Shown: positions 1 to 8,729 of the stretch, in pieces
Numbering within the stretch: position 1 is the stretch's first letter
Layout of the letters: every line of letters begins with the position of its first letter
Assembly (NCBI GenBank): GCA_021647465.1
Contig: JAKIUQ010000004.1
Span: 159,414-223,413 of the forward strand
DNA length: 64,000 nucleotides
Reading direction: 5' to 3'
Source of the DNA: Emcibacter sp.
Lineage (GTDB): Bacteria > Pseudomonadota > Alphaproteobacteria > Sphingomonadales > Emcibacteraceae
Position numbers and translations under genes: made by a program
The notes under the pieces: generated by a model
What the model was told of the DNA's origin: nothing
Database searches by the model: none
Seen by the model: only the letters and a program-made list of their open reading frames with translations

Positions 1-32
1 CAAAGGCGTCGTTGGAATTTTTTCGCGGCAAA

Positions 33-1094
33 TTACCTGTCATCAGCCCCTGCTTTCTTTAACCGCGCAGTTTTGGTACAAGCCAAAATAATATGCCGCG
101 CCATTTGGCCAAGGGAAACCTGCTTTTCTACGCCGCCCGCCATCATGGCGGCCCTCGGCATACCATAAACAACGCTGCTTTTCTCATCCTGCCCTAATGT
201 GGTTGCGCCCTTTTTGCGCATGGTGAGCATGCCAAGCGCCCCGTCTTTGCCCATGCCTGTCAAGATAACGCCGACCGCATCACGGCCAATCACTTCGGCA
301 ACAGAAAGAAAAAGCCTGTCCACGGAAGGCCGGAAGCTATCCCCTTCCCTATCCTCAATTATTTGGCAGAAATACTCATGGCCCGTTTTTTTTATCGAAA
401 TATGCTTGCCGCCCTGCGCGATATAAACCGTACCGGCCATAAGTTTCTCACCGTCTGCGGCCTCCTTGACATTTATTTCGGCACATTTATTCACCCGTTC
501 CGCAAAACGTTCGGAAAACCCTTTTGAGATATGTTGCGCGATGACCATGGGCGGACAATCAATCGGTAATTGCAAAATAATGTCATACAAGGCTTCCACC
601 CCGCCCGTAGAGGACCCGACAGCGATAAGTTTTTTAGAATAGCTCCCTGAATTTATGATTGGTTTAGGCGTCTGATCCAGGCGTTTTTGCCAGCTGACTC
701 TGGCACTGCTGGCGACCTTGATTTTAATCAGTAATTCCTGTCCGATGGCAGTCAAATCCTGATTCAATGGTTTCGCGACATAATCAATCGCCCCGAGTTC
801 CAAAGCCCGAAGGGTTACATCGGCCCCTTTCTGCGTCAGGGTAGAGACCATAATGACCGGCATCGGTCGCAGAGACATGATTTTTTCCAGAAAAGACAAA
901 CCATCCATTTTTGGCATTTCCACATCAAGCGTCACCACATCCGGATTTAATTGTTTGATCTTCTCTCGCGCTTCAAACGGATCCGAAGCCTCTCCGACAA
1001 CGTCAATGGAAGGATCGTCAGCCACGATCGATTTTATCATCGCCCGGATCAATAGGGAGTCATCAATAATCAATAATTTAATTTTCTTTATCAT
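33..1094 (-). CDS. cheB: Chemotaxis protein-glutamate methylesterase/glutamine deamidase CheB
   Basis: CheB removes methyl groups from chemoreceptor glutamates, opposing CheR, and is activated by phosphotransfer from CheA. The 353-residue protein has an N-terminal receiver domain (acidic pair D11/D12, phosphoacceptor D57 in LDVEMPKMDG, lysine in VAKPL). A linker leads to the C-terminal esterase domain with the catalytic serine in AVGSSTGG, histidine in AQHIS and aspartate in ILTGMGKDGA. Length and domain order are normal for the family. It is the last gene of the chemotaxis operon, 12 bases after cheD. Identification is secure. Confidence 0.97.
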   Translation of the reverse strand: MIKKIKLLIIDDSLLIRAMIKSIVADDPSIDVVGEASDPFEAREKIKQLNPDVVTLDVEMPKMDGLSFLEKIMSLRPMPVIMVSTLTQKGADVTLRALELGAIDYVAKPLNQDLTAIGQELLIKIKVASSARVSWQKRLDQTPKPIINSGSYSKKLIAVGSSTGGVEALYDIILQLPIDCPPMVIAQHISKGFSERFAERVNKCAEINVKEAADGEKLMAGTVYIAQGGKHISIKKTGHEYFCQIIEDREGDSFRPSVDRLFLSVAEVIGRDAVGVILTGMGKDGALGMLTMRKKGATTLGQDEKSSVVYGMPRAAMMAGGVEKQVSLGQMARHIILACTKTARLKKAGADDR

Positions 1095-1106
1095 TTGATC
1101 TTCCTG

Positions 1107-1775
1107 CTAAAATAACTTGATATCACTGGCGCTAAATTCATCACTGATTTTCTTACGGAAGCGTTCTTCCTGCTCGCCAATCCTCACATCACTGGCCCGG
1201 CGCAATATCCTGACGAAAGCCTTGCCCGTGGACGGATAAAAAATAACGCTGCGCGGAAAATTTCCGCCCAAATCCTCTCGCGCAAGTTTCAAGCCTTCAT
1301 CGGCAATATATTGCTTTAAAAAAAGCTGGTTTCTTGCGCCGATATCATTGGAAATATTTATCACCTTGCCCGCACCAAAGGCCTTAACCACCAATCTTGA
1401 TTTTTTGCCGCCCCGTTTGATAACTTCATTAAATAATGTTTCCATAGCATTTATCCCATATCGCATACTCAGGTTATTGCCCGCCCCGGCGCCCCGGCAT
1501 TCCGGTAATAGAAAATGGTTCATGCCCCCCACTCTGGCCTCTGGATCATGCATGCAAACCGAGATGCAGGAGCCAAGCGTGGTCATAATGATATGACTTG
1601 ACCGGCTGAGAACACAAAAGCCGCCCTCATTAATTTTGTGAACCATGGTATCGTAATGTGAATCATAATAATTTGTTCCCGCAGGAATATCGGTCAGAAC
1701 TTCATGGCGGCGACGGTCAACAGGAAATGGCCCTTCGCGCCGACGTTTCAGAAGACCTAGAGAAGGATCTCTCAC
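1107..1775 (-). CDS. cheD: Chemoreceptor glutamine deamidase CheD
   Basis: CheD deamidates glutamines on methyl-accepting chemotaxis proteins. The protein (222 aa) carries the family motif TTLGSCISVCMHDP, with the catalytic Cys in GSC, followed by the histidine of GGMNHFLLP and a later conserved Thr/Ser-rich stretch. The start is a GTG that overlaps the cheR stop codon by four bases (GTGA), preceded by AGGA at a spacing of seven, so translation is probably coupled to cheR. The N-terminal 45 residues before the core are longer than in many homologues. It lies between cheR and cheB, as in other alphaproteobacterial clusters. Confidence 0.93.
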   Translation of the reverse strand: MRDPSLGLLKRRREGPFPVDRRRHEVLTDIPAGTNYYDSHYDTMVHKINEGGFCVLSRSSHIIMTTLGSCISVCMHDPEARVGGMNHFLLPECRGAGAGNNLSMRYGINAMETLFNEVIKRGGKKSRLVVKAFGAGKVINISNDIGARNQLFLKQYIADEGLKLAREDLGGNFPRSVIFYPSTGKAFVRILRRASDVRIGEQEERFRKKISDEFSASDIKLF

Positions 1776-2629
1776 GATATTTTCCTGTATATGGTTTTCC
1801 CCTGGCTTTTAAAAATATCAGATACACTTAGTAAACTTTCCGAATGCCCGACATAAAGAACGCCGCCGGGCTTAAGATATTCCGCATAGCGCCTGACCAA
1901 ATTTTTCTGAGTAGCCTTATCAAAATAAATCATGACATTTCGGCAGAAAATAGCGTCAAAAGACCCCGTCATGGGCCAGTCATGCAGTAGGTTCAATTGC
2001 TTGAATGAGATGAGATTCTTAATATCGTCAGATATAACGAGCTCATCACCTTTGGCATTTTTTACTTTTTTAGTGTGAGAGGCTAAAAACAGCCTCGGGA
2101 TGGTTTCCCGACATAATTTGGCATCATACTGCCCGCGCTTGCCCTTAGCCAGAACATTACTGTCTAAATCTGTGGCCAGAATTTTGCTATTCTGCGCTTT
2201 TTTACCCAAAACTTTATGCATGACCATGGCGATACTATAGGGTTCCTGTCCCGAAGAACATCCCGCAGACCATATGCGAAAATGATGTTCTGGATCCTGA
2301 TCTATTTGCTTGCGCACTGGCGGCAAAATTATATCCCGCAAATAATCAAAATGATGGTTTTCCCGAAAAAAATTGGTCGTGTTTGTGGTGATTGCATTTA
2401 ATGTAAAGCCCAATTCCACATTTCCGGATGAGCCCCGAAGGTAATCACAATAGTCAGCGAAACTCTTGATGTCCAGCGCCCGAAGACGGCGCACCAGACG
2501 GCCATACATCATTTCCTTTTTCTTCTCGTTCAGGACAATGCCGGTTTTGTCATAAAGCAGATTTGCTAAAAATTTGAAGTCCTGATCTCGCCACTCAAAT
2601 TCCCGGATCTTTGTCGCTGGCATCGGCAT
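1772..2629 (-). CDS. cheR: Chemotaxis protein methyltransferase CheR
   Basis: CheR transfers methyl groups from S-adenosylmethionine to receptor glutamates. The 285-residue protein shows the helical N-terminal CheR domain (FLANLLYDKTGIVL, YGRLVRRLRAL), then the methyltransferase domain with TTNTTNFFRENHHF, the SAM-binding WSAGCSSGQEPYSIAM, and FDAIFCRNVMIYFD. Gene order is receptor-cheR-cheD-cheB on one strand; cheR starts 11 bases after the receptor gene and overlaps cheD by four bases. The receptor upstream ends in a W-x-x-F tail that could tether this enzyme. Two start codons (2629 and 2623) are possible. Confidence 0.96.
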   Translation of the reverse strand: MPMPATKIREFEWRDQDFKFLANLLYDKTGIVLNEKKKEMMYGRLVRRLRALDIKSFADYCDYLRGSSGNVELGFTLNAITTNTTNFFRENHHFDYLRDIILPPVRKQIDQDPEHHFRIWSAGCSSGQEPYSIAMVMHKVLGKKAQNSKILATDLDSNVLAKGKRGQYDAKLCRETIPRLFLASHTKKVKNAKGDELVISDDIKNLISFKQLNLLHDWPMTGSFDAIFCRNVMIYFDKATQKNLVRRYAEYLKPGGVLYVGHSESLLSVSDIFKSQGKTIYRKIS

Positions 2630-2640
2630 AAGCCTATCTC

Positions 2641-4920
2641 CTAAAATTCAGACCAGCCCACCCCTGCCCCGTTGACCGCCTTCTTCTTATTCATGACAGG
2701 CGTCATGATTTGCGCCTCTGCGGCATATTCTTTCACTTTGCTTTGCTGCGCCTGCACCGTAGATGCAGCGGTCATTTGTTCGGTCATTTCACCAATTTTA
2801 AAGAAAGACATCAAGCGCTGCATTTCAGTTGCCTGACCTTCCAATACTCTGGCCGATGCCGTACTTTGTTCCACAAGCGATGAATTTTGCTGGGTCATAT
2901 CATCCATCTCTGCGATGGCGACATTTACCTCATCAATACCCTGAGCCTGCTCTGAACTCGCGCTGGCAATTTCAGCAACAATTTCCGCGACTTGGGCAAT
3001 AGACCCCCGAATTTCACTTAAGGAAGCCCCCGCCTTATTCACCAGTTCAACCCCGTTTTTAACCTGAGTATTTGAGCTGGTAATCAATGACTTTATTTCA
3101 TTGGAAGCCTGTGCTGACCGCTGTGCCAATGTGCGCACTTCTTCGGCAACAACCGCGAACCCTTTACCTGCTTCGCCTGCGCGGGCGGCTTCCACTGCGG
3201 CATTCAAGGCCAATAGATTGGTTTGGAAAGCCAGATCGTCAATCACCCCGATGATATCGGAAACCTGTTGAGAGGAATTTTCAATAACGCTCATCGCTTC
3301 GACCGCTTGCTTGGCGATCTCACCGCCATCATTGGCCATTTCACGCGATTGCTCGGCCAGCTTGTTGGCATCTTCGGCATTTTCTGAATTTTGTTTCACG
3401 GTAACCGCCAGCTCTTCCATAGAGGCGGCCGTTTCTTCCAAAGATGAGGCCTGCGCCTCTGTCCGGCGGCTCAAATCATCACTGCCCGTGGACAGCTCGG
3501 CCGAGGCCGTCGCCACCTCTGCCGCAGACTGGTTGACCTGCCCCACGATACTCATCAATTGGCATGCGGTTTCATTCGAGCTGTTTTTCAGCAGATCGAA
3601 GGTGCCTTCATAATCGGCCTCGATCTTCTCGGTCAGGTTACCCTTGGCCAGTTCGCCAAGAACCCGCACCAGGTCATCCGTCGCGGCTTGCGTGTTCACC
3701 CCGATGGTATTTATGTTATGGGCAAGGCTTAACATGAAGCCTTCTTTATCTTCTGTGCTGATCCGTTTGGTGAAATCACCTGCCGCCGCCGCGTTCACCA
3801 CCACATTGATTTCTTCTTCGATGGCCAGCTCCTCTGTCATATCCTTCCATTCAACGACCGTACCCAACTGTTCACCATTCGCATCACTCACCGGATTAAC
3901 AATCAGGTTGAAATCAAACGCGCCAACTTTGATATTCGTATTGACCGTACTGGTCAGGTTTTTCAGTATACCCCGCTGGTGGGCCGGGTTTTTATGGAAA
4001 ATATCAATATTTGTCCCAATGAGTTTGTCGGCGTTAAAATTGGGCAGAATTTTTCTTAAATCAGATTCTGACTGCTGCATCATTTTTATCAGCGTTTTGT
4101 TCATATAAACAATATTCAAATCGGCATCCGCCACCATCACATTGGTACTGGCATTATCCAGAGCGATCTTGATACGCTGGTTTTCACCAGCCAAAAGCTT
4201 TTGCGCGGTAATATCACTGGCATATTTCACAACCTTTACCGGCTTGCCATTTTCGTCAAATATTGGATTATAAGACGCCTCGATCCAGATCGCCTTACCC
4301 CCTTTGCCCAGACGCTGATATTGATTGGATTCAAATTCACCCCGATTAAGTTTTAGCCAGAATTCTCTATATTCCGAGCTTTCCTTATATGATGGTTCTA
4401 CAAACATACTGTGGTGCCGGCCCTGAACTTCATCAAGGCTATAGCCCAAGACCCGTAGAAAGTTATCATTCGCGGTGATAATCATACCCTCCATATCAAA
4501 TTCAATCACCGCCTGCGCCTTGCCAATAGCCTGTATCTGGCTATCCGCCTCTGCCAATAAACGATGTGATTCCATGGCCGCGCCCCTTATATCGTTAATT
4601 GATCGATATATATCCTGAATATCCTCAGAGACGGGGTCTTCGGACATATCCAATGTGACGTCACCCTCGGACAATCGGGATAATGCCGCATGGATTATCG
4701 CCATTTCCTCGGCTTGCTTACTATGATAAGCCCATGAAGCTATCAGAATAACAACCATCAAGATTCCGCCCGTTAAAGGATAGGCTAAATTCCCGTTTGT
4801 GGCGGCCATAGCAATAAAAATGGCCAGCGATACAATAATCAGGGCGGTAATTATAACACCAAATGTTTTGGCTTTTATGTTACGCGCTATATTCATAAGC
4901 GCTGAGGAACTCTTGGTCAT
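2641..4920 (-). CDS. Methyl-accepting chemotaxis protein with two PAS domains
   Basis: This chemoreceptor controls the CheA/CheW kinase of the same operon. Two hydrophobic helices near residues 17-37 and 47-66 are separated by only a few residues, so there is no periplasmic ligand domain. Two PAS domains follow (about 110-235, with ITANDNFLRVLGYS, and 245-360), then HAMP-like segments and a long cytoplasmic signalling coiled coil with its hairpin tip around residue 573 (NLLALNAAVEAARAGEAGKGFAVVAEEVR region). Sensing is therefore likely intracellular, for example redox or energy state, as in Aer-type receptors; this is inference. The last residues are GWSEF, a W-x-x-F end like the NWETF tether for CheR/CheB in enteric receptors. 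Confidence 0.93.
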   Translation of the reverse strand: MTKSSSALMNIARNIKAKTFGVIITALIIVSLAIFIAMAATNGNLAYPLTGGILMVVILIASWAYHSKQAEEMAIIHAALSRLSEGDVTLDMSEDPVSEDIQDIYRSINDIRGAAMESHRLLAEADSQIQAIGKAQAVIEFDMEGMIITANDNFLRVLGYSLDEVQGRHHSMFVEPSYKESSEYREFWLKLNRGEFESNQYQRLGKGGKAIWIEASYNPIFDENGKPVKVVKYASDITAQKLLAGENQRIKIALDNASTNVMVADADLNIVYMNKTLIKMMQQSESDLRKILPNFNADKLIGTNIDIFHKNPAHQRGILKNLTSTVNTNIKVGAFDFNLIVNPVSDANGEQLGTVVEWKDMTEELAIEEEINVVVNAAAAGDFTKRISTEDKEGFMLSLAHNINTIGVNTQAATDDLVRVLGELAKGNLTEKIEADYEGTFDLLKNSSNETACQLMSIVGQVNQSAAEVATASAELSTGSDDLSRRTEAQASSLEETAASMEELAVTVKQNSENAEDANKLAEQSREMANDGGEIAKQAVEAMSVIENSSQQVSDIIGVIDDLAFQTNLLALNAAVEAARAGEAGKGFAVVAEEVRTLAQRSAQASNEIKSLITSSNTQVKNGVELVNKAGASLSEIRGSIAQVAEIVAEIASASSEQAQGIDEVNVAIAEMDDMTQQNSSLVEQSTASARVLEGQATEMQRLMSFFKIGEMTEQMTAASTVQAQQSKVKEYAAEAQIMTPVMNKKKAVNGAGVGWSEF

Positions 4921-4971
4921 CAGATATTCTCCTTAATATTCAATAGTTTATTTCTTGTTATTTGTTCACAT

Positions 4972-5508
4972 TCAAGCTGCGGCGACGCCCAAATCAGGGA
5001 TTGAATTCATATCAAAAAGCATCCGGGGCTTAATGATCGCAACCATTTTATCTTCGACGGACACCAGTCCTTCCATGAAGGCATATTCCGGATTAACGTC
5101 CTTATCCGGCACGCTCAGGATATCTTCTTGTGGAATGGTGAGAATATCGGAGACGGCATCCACAAGGATACCTATCGTTCGCTCATCCAGTTTTACGATT
5201 ATGACCACATGGCTTTTTCCGGGCTCTGTATGCCCCCTGCTGAACCGCGTTCGCAGATCAAATACCGGGACAATCACCCCGCGCATATTAATCACGCCGC
5301 GCATATAATCCGGTGAATTTGGCAGGCTGGTCGCGGGGATCCAGCCTTTAATCTCTCGTACAGTTGTGATTTCAACGGCGTAGAGTTCCTTGCCGACATT
5401 AAAGGAGATATACTGTTTGATACCCCCCTTTTGGCCAGATATATCACTGGCCTGTTCAATATTGGTTTGCTCCATAAGGGTTTGATCATCATTTTCTTGC
5501 GTTGTCAT
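4972..5508 (-). CDS. cheW: Chemotaxis coupling protein CheW
   Basis: CheW couples chemoreceptors to the CheA kinase. The protein (178 aa) begins with a polar tail of about 30 residues and then the CheW fold: QYISFNVGKELYAVEITTVREI, the conserved PNSPDYMRGVINMRGVIVPVFDLR, and VVIIVKLDERTIGILVDAVSDIL. Its start codon shares one base with the cheA stop (TGATG), implying coupled translation. The receptor gene follows after about 50 bases. Length and motifs are normal. Confidence 0.96.
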   Translation of the reverse strand: MTTQENDDQTLMEQTNIEQASDISGQKGGIKQYISFNVGKELYAVEITTVREIKGWIPATSLPNSPDYMRGVINMRGVIVPVFDLRTRFSRGHTEPGKSHVVIIVKLDERTIGILVDAVSDILTIPQEDILSVPDKDVNPEYAFMEGLVSVEDKMVAIIKPRMLFDMNSIPDLGVAAA

Positions 5509-7622
5509 CAGTGTATCTCCGAGCTAATTTGTGCCTGTGGTGAAATCTTGTTTGTTTCCGGCGAGGCCGATTGGAACTTCCTTAATTGATTGGCTGACAT
5601 ATCCTGTATGGTGGATATATCCACAATCAACGACACGCGGCCATTTCCCAGAATAGTGGCGCCGGACACCCCCTCAACCAAGGCATAATTTGCCTCGAGG
5701 CTTTTGATGACAACCTGTTGCTGGTTAACAAGATCATCCACAATAAAGCCCATGAGAACGCCGCCGTCCCCTTCGACCACCACGACAAGACCCTCGCAGG
5801 GGTTTTCAATGGCATTATCAATGTGATACAGGTCATATAAGGGAACCAGAAGTATATATTCCCCCCGAAACATCATGACATTCCGGCCATCGGGCAGGCT
5901 GTTCACATCCTCTTTCCCGGGCCTGAGGGTCTGGATAATATTAACCAGTGGCAATATATATTTCTCAGGTCCAATATCCACCACCATGCCGTCCATAACC
6001 GCCAATGTCAGGGGCAATGACATCGTAAATTTGCTGCCTTTTCCCTCCTCTGATCTAATGGATATACGCCCGCCAAGGCTTTGAATATTCTTGCGAACCA
6101 CATCCATGCCCACGCCCCGGCCCGAAACATTGGTAACACTCTCAGCCGTCGAGAAACCCGGCATAAAAATAAGATTATTAATTTCTTCGTCAGAAAGATT
6201 TGCGTCCGGACTTACCAAGCCATTTGCGATCGCTTTTTCCAAGACAATCTTCTTATTGATCCCGGCGCCATCATCCGCGATTTCTATGAAGATACGTCCC
6301 CCCCGATGAAAGGCAGAAAGATTTATGACCCCCTCTTCACTCTTGCCCGCCTTTGCCCGAACATCCGGCATTTCCAGCCCGTGATCAACGCTGTTGCGAA
6401 TCATATGCATCAAGGGATCCCCAATTCTTTCGGTAACGGTTTTATCCACCTCTGTGTCTTCGCCAGACATCACAAGGCGCGCTTTTTTCCCGAGGGAGGC
6501 CGTCAATTCCCGAACAAGGCGCGGCATACGCGAGAATACCGACTTCACGGGCTGCGCCCTTATGGCCATAACGCAGTCCTGCAAATCACGAATATGACGG
6601 GAAAGATCTTCGATACCCTGAACGAGATTTGGATATTGTTCCACCAGAAGTTCGCCGCCCTGCTCCCGCAGCATGGCCTGCGTGATCACAAGCTCACCAA
6701 CCATATTTACCAATGTATCCACCTTATCCAGTTCGACACGAATAGACTGGCTGACCACAGCTTCACCGGATTTTGCGGGTTTTACGGCTTTTCTTGGTTT
6801 TAAAACATCTGGCGATGCATCTGGCTCATCTTCAATATCTTCGAATAAACCGGCCTGGGCATCCTCGACAAAAGCCTCCGGCGACAGATAAACCCCATGA
6901 TCCGTGATCTGCAAATCACAATCATCTTCTACAAATTCAAATACTTCCCGAATGGCCGCTTCGTCATATTCTGTTATTAAGCTAAAGTCCCACGAGAAAT
7001 AAGCATGCTCAGCCTCCATTTCTTCAATATCCGGAACATCCGAGACATCCAATGCGACGGTAAGATCACCTAACGTTCCAAGCTCCCTAATCAATAGAAT
7101 TGGCTCATTTGCCCGTTGAAATAATTCTGCATAGGGCTTGAATAAAATTCTGAAAAGCCGCGCATTTTTTTCTGCTGTATCCGTCTCAATATCGGGTTTT
7201 TTAGTGGCATTTTTCTCTGCCAAAGGCACCCCTGTCTGATCCAGAATGGCTTTCATGGCCTTGGCCACATCGCCGCCGAAATCATCTGCGACTTCTTCAT
7301 CGCGCTGCGCTGCGCCAACCAATTCGCTTAATATATCAAAGGCCTGAAGCAATACGGTCATATAGGCCTGTTCCACCTCCAGCGCACCTGACCTGATGTC
7401 ATCCAGTAATGTCTCTTGAATATGGGCAAATGACACCAGACGATCAAACCCGAATGCCCCTGCGCCGCCTTTTATGGAATGAACGGCGCGGAAAACCGAA
7501 TGAACCACTTCCTCATCACAATCACCGGCCTGTAATTGCATCAGGCCTTCCTCAAGACTGATCAACAGGTCAGAACATTCTTCAAAGAATATTACTTTAA
7601 ACTGCTCCATTGGGTCTGACAT
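5508..7622 (-). CDS. cheA: Chemotaxis histidine kinase CheA
   Basis: CheA autophosphorylates and passes phosphate to CheY and CheB. The protein (704 aa) has an Hpt domain at 1-105 with the phosphorylated histidine H48 (AVHSIKGGAGAFGF), and a middle region rich in acidic residues. The dimerisation domain is next (about 290-340, beginning SIRVELDKVDTLVNMVGELV), then the ATPase domain (N box HMIRNSVDHGLEMP, G1 EIADDGAGI, G2 GRGVGMDVVR) and a CheW-like domain near 530-670 (VMDGMVVDIGPEKYILPL). All catalytic elements are present. It sits between cheY and cheW. Confidence 0.97.
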   Translation of the reverse strand: MSDPMEQFKVIFFEECSDLLISLEEGLMQLQAGDCDEEVVHSVFRAVHSIKGGAGAFGFDRLVSFAHIQETLLDDIRSGALEVEQAYMTVLLQAFDILSELVGAAQRDEEVADDFGGDVAKAMKAILDQTGVPLAEKNATKKPDIETDTAEKNARLFRILFKPYAELFQRANEPILLIRELGTLGDLTVALDVSDVPDIEEMEAEHAYFSWDFSLITEYDEAAIREVFEFVEDDCDLQITDHGVYLSPEAFVEDAQAGLFEDIEDEPDASPDVLKPRKAVKPAKSGEAVVSQSIRVELDKVDTLVNMVGELVITQAMLREQGGELLVEQYPNLVQGIEDLSRHIRDLQDCVMAIRAQPVKSVFSRMPRLVRELTASLGKKARLVMSGEDTEVDKTVTERIGDPLMHMIRNSVDHGLEMPDVRAKAGKSEEGVINLSAFHRGGRIFIEIADDGAGINKKIVLEKAIANGLVSPDANLSDEEINNLIFMPGFSTAESVTNVSGRGVGMDVVRKNIQSLGGRISIRSEEGKGSKFTMSLPLTLAVMDGMVVDIGPEKYILPLVNIIQTLRPGKEDVNSLPDGRNVMMFRGEYILLVPLYDLYHIDNAIENPCEGLVVVVEGDGGVLMGFIVDDLVNQQQVVIKSLEANYALVEGVSGATILGNGRVSLIVDISTIQDMSANQLRKFQSASPETNKISPQAQISSEIH

Positions 7623-7673
7623 TATTTTTCCTTAGAATTGAGTATCTCGTCATATGGGTTCAGATCTTCTTCT

Positions 7674-8042
7674 TTAAGATCCACAGACCTTTTCAACAAC
7701 TTGAAGTAGTTTTTCTGGATTAAAAGGCTTCACAATCCACCCCGTTGCGCCGGCGCTTCGGCCTTCATTTTTGATATCGGAACCACTTTCCGTGGTTAGA
7801 ATAAGAATTGGGGTTGTTTTTGCCTCTGCGCGCTTACGGGCTTCGCGGGTAAAGGTAATGCCATCCATCACCGGCATATTGACATCCGTAATGATAACAT
7901 CGAAGGATGCACCGGCTATTTTATCAAGCCCAAGCTGTCCATTTTCTGCTTCGACAACGTCATAACCCGCATTTTTCAGAGTGAATGACACCATATCTCG
8001 CATGGTTTTTGAATCATCAATTGTAAGGGCGGTTTTTTTCAT
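7674..8042 (-). CDS. cheY: Chemotaxis response regulator CheY
   Basis: CheY is a stand-alone receiver that, once phosphorylated by CheA, binds the flagellar switch. The 122-residue protein has the acidic pair D9/D10, phosphoacceptor D53 (IITDVNMPVMDG), the switch threonine in ILILTTES and the lysine in IVKPFNP. No output domain follows. The start codon overlaps the end of the STAS gene by four bases (ATGA). It is the CheY copy closest to cheA and so the likely main phosphate acceptor; other copies elsewhere in the genome cannot be excluded. Confidence 0.94.
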   Translation of the reverse strand: MKKTALTIDDSKTMRDMVSFTLKNAGYDVVEAENGQLGLDKIAGASFDVIITDVNMPVMDGITFTREARKRAEAKTTPILILTTESGSDIKNEGRSAGATGWIVKPFNPEKLLQVVEKVCGS

Positions 8043-8353
8043 GTTCTTTGCTCCAGGGGGGCTAAATATTCCTCAAGTCCGATATCATCAAGCGCAGTTT
8101 TAAAGGCTTGTGGCATATCAACAATCGAAAAATCAATATTGTGATAATCGGCCCAGTTTTTAAGAGAAAATAGTATCTGAAGGCAGGGTGTCGTAATGCG
8201 TTCGACCTCACCGGCCAAAATCTTCAGAGGTTTTTTCTTCGTCAGACAATCCAGAAAAGTTAAGCGTAAATTCTCGGCCTCCGTTAAATCCATAATGGTT
8301 TTTAACGTCAAGGAAATCTCATCATCAGAATTGACCATGGCATATGAAGTCAC
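8039..8353 (-). CDS. STAS-domain protein, first gene of the chemotaxis operon
   Basis: A 104-residue single-domain STAS protein. The pattern is a short strand region, then KPLKILAGEVERITTPCLQILFSLKNWA, which matches the conserved loop and helix of anti-sigma-antagonist-like domains; the usual phospho-serine position is a threonine in ITTP. The start is GTG at 8351-8353, supported by AGGAG six bases upstream. STAS genes often open alphaproteobacterial che operons, but their role in chemotaxis is poorly defined. It overlaps cheY by four bases, so the two are almost certainly co-translated. Confidence 0.8.
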   Translation of the reverse strand: MTSYAMVNSDDEISLTLKTIMDLTEAENLRLTFLDCLTKKKPLKILAGEVERITTPCLQILFSLKNWADYHNIDFSIVDMPQAFKTALDDIGLEEYLAPLEQRT

Positions 8354-8729
8354 ATTATTCTCCTAAAAAACAACATCATTTTTACTACCTTATGTTGAGT
8401 CATTTTAATAAAATAATACTTAAAATAACATTAATGATGTTAATATTTCACGAAGAAGGTCAATATATATAATAACATGAGACAATATATTACAATTACA
8501 GATTGCATATTAGCGTTTCTTTTCAGTATTCACCAAGAGAATGAACGCGGGCTATTCATGACGATTTTGAGTATCTTGAGTTTTTGGGGCTTAACTTTTG
8601 GGGAAAGGATAATGGCGCATTGGCCCCGACCAAATTGACCAATGGCCCATCGAGAACCATCTAAATTATTTATAGGGCCAGAGAGCGCCAGTCACAGAGC
8701 CAGTTATCCCTTGGTGGATAAATAATGCG
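8354..8729. other. Intergenic region upstream of the chemotaxis operon
   Basis: No gene is supported in these 376 bases. The part next to the operon (about 8380-8470) is very AT-rich and contains a CtrA-type motif, and should hold the operon promoter. The part next to holA (8600-8729) has only weak short inverted repeats (for example TTATCC/GGATAA near 8703-8721) and no convincing terminator. Confidence 0.6.
8420..8434. promoter_or_regulatory. Candidate CtrA box (TTAA-N7-TTAA)
   Basis: The sequence TTAA-AATAACA-TTAA matches the spacing of the alphaproteobacterial CtrA binding site exactly. It lies 67-81 bases upstream of the first che gene. A further TTAATGATGTTAA overlaps its right end. CtrA or related regulators control motility and chemotaxis genes in many alphaproteobacteria. 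The surrounding DNA is AT-rich, so a chance match is possible. Confidence 0.4.

Noticed and set aside
6081..6803. 240-codon open frame on the plus strand inside cheA
   Set aside because: It is fully antisense to the secure cheA gene, its protein has no domain pattern, and no ribosome site precedes it.
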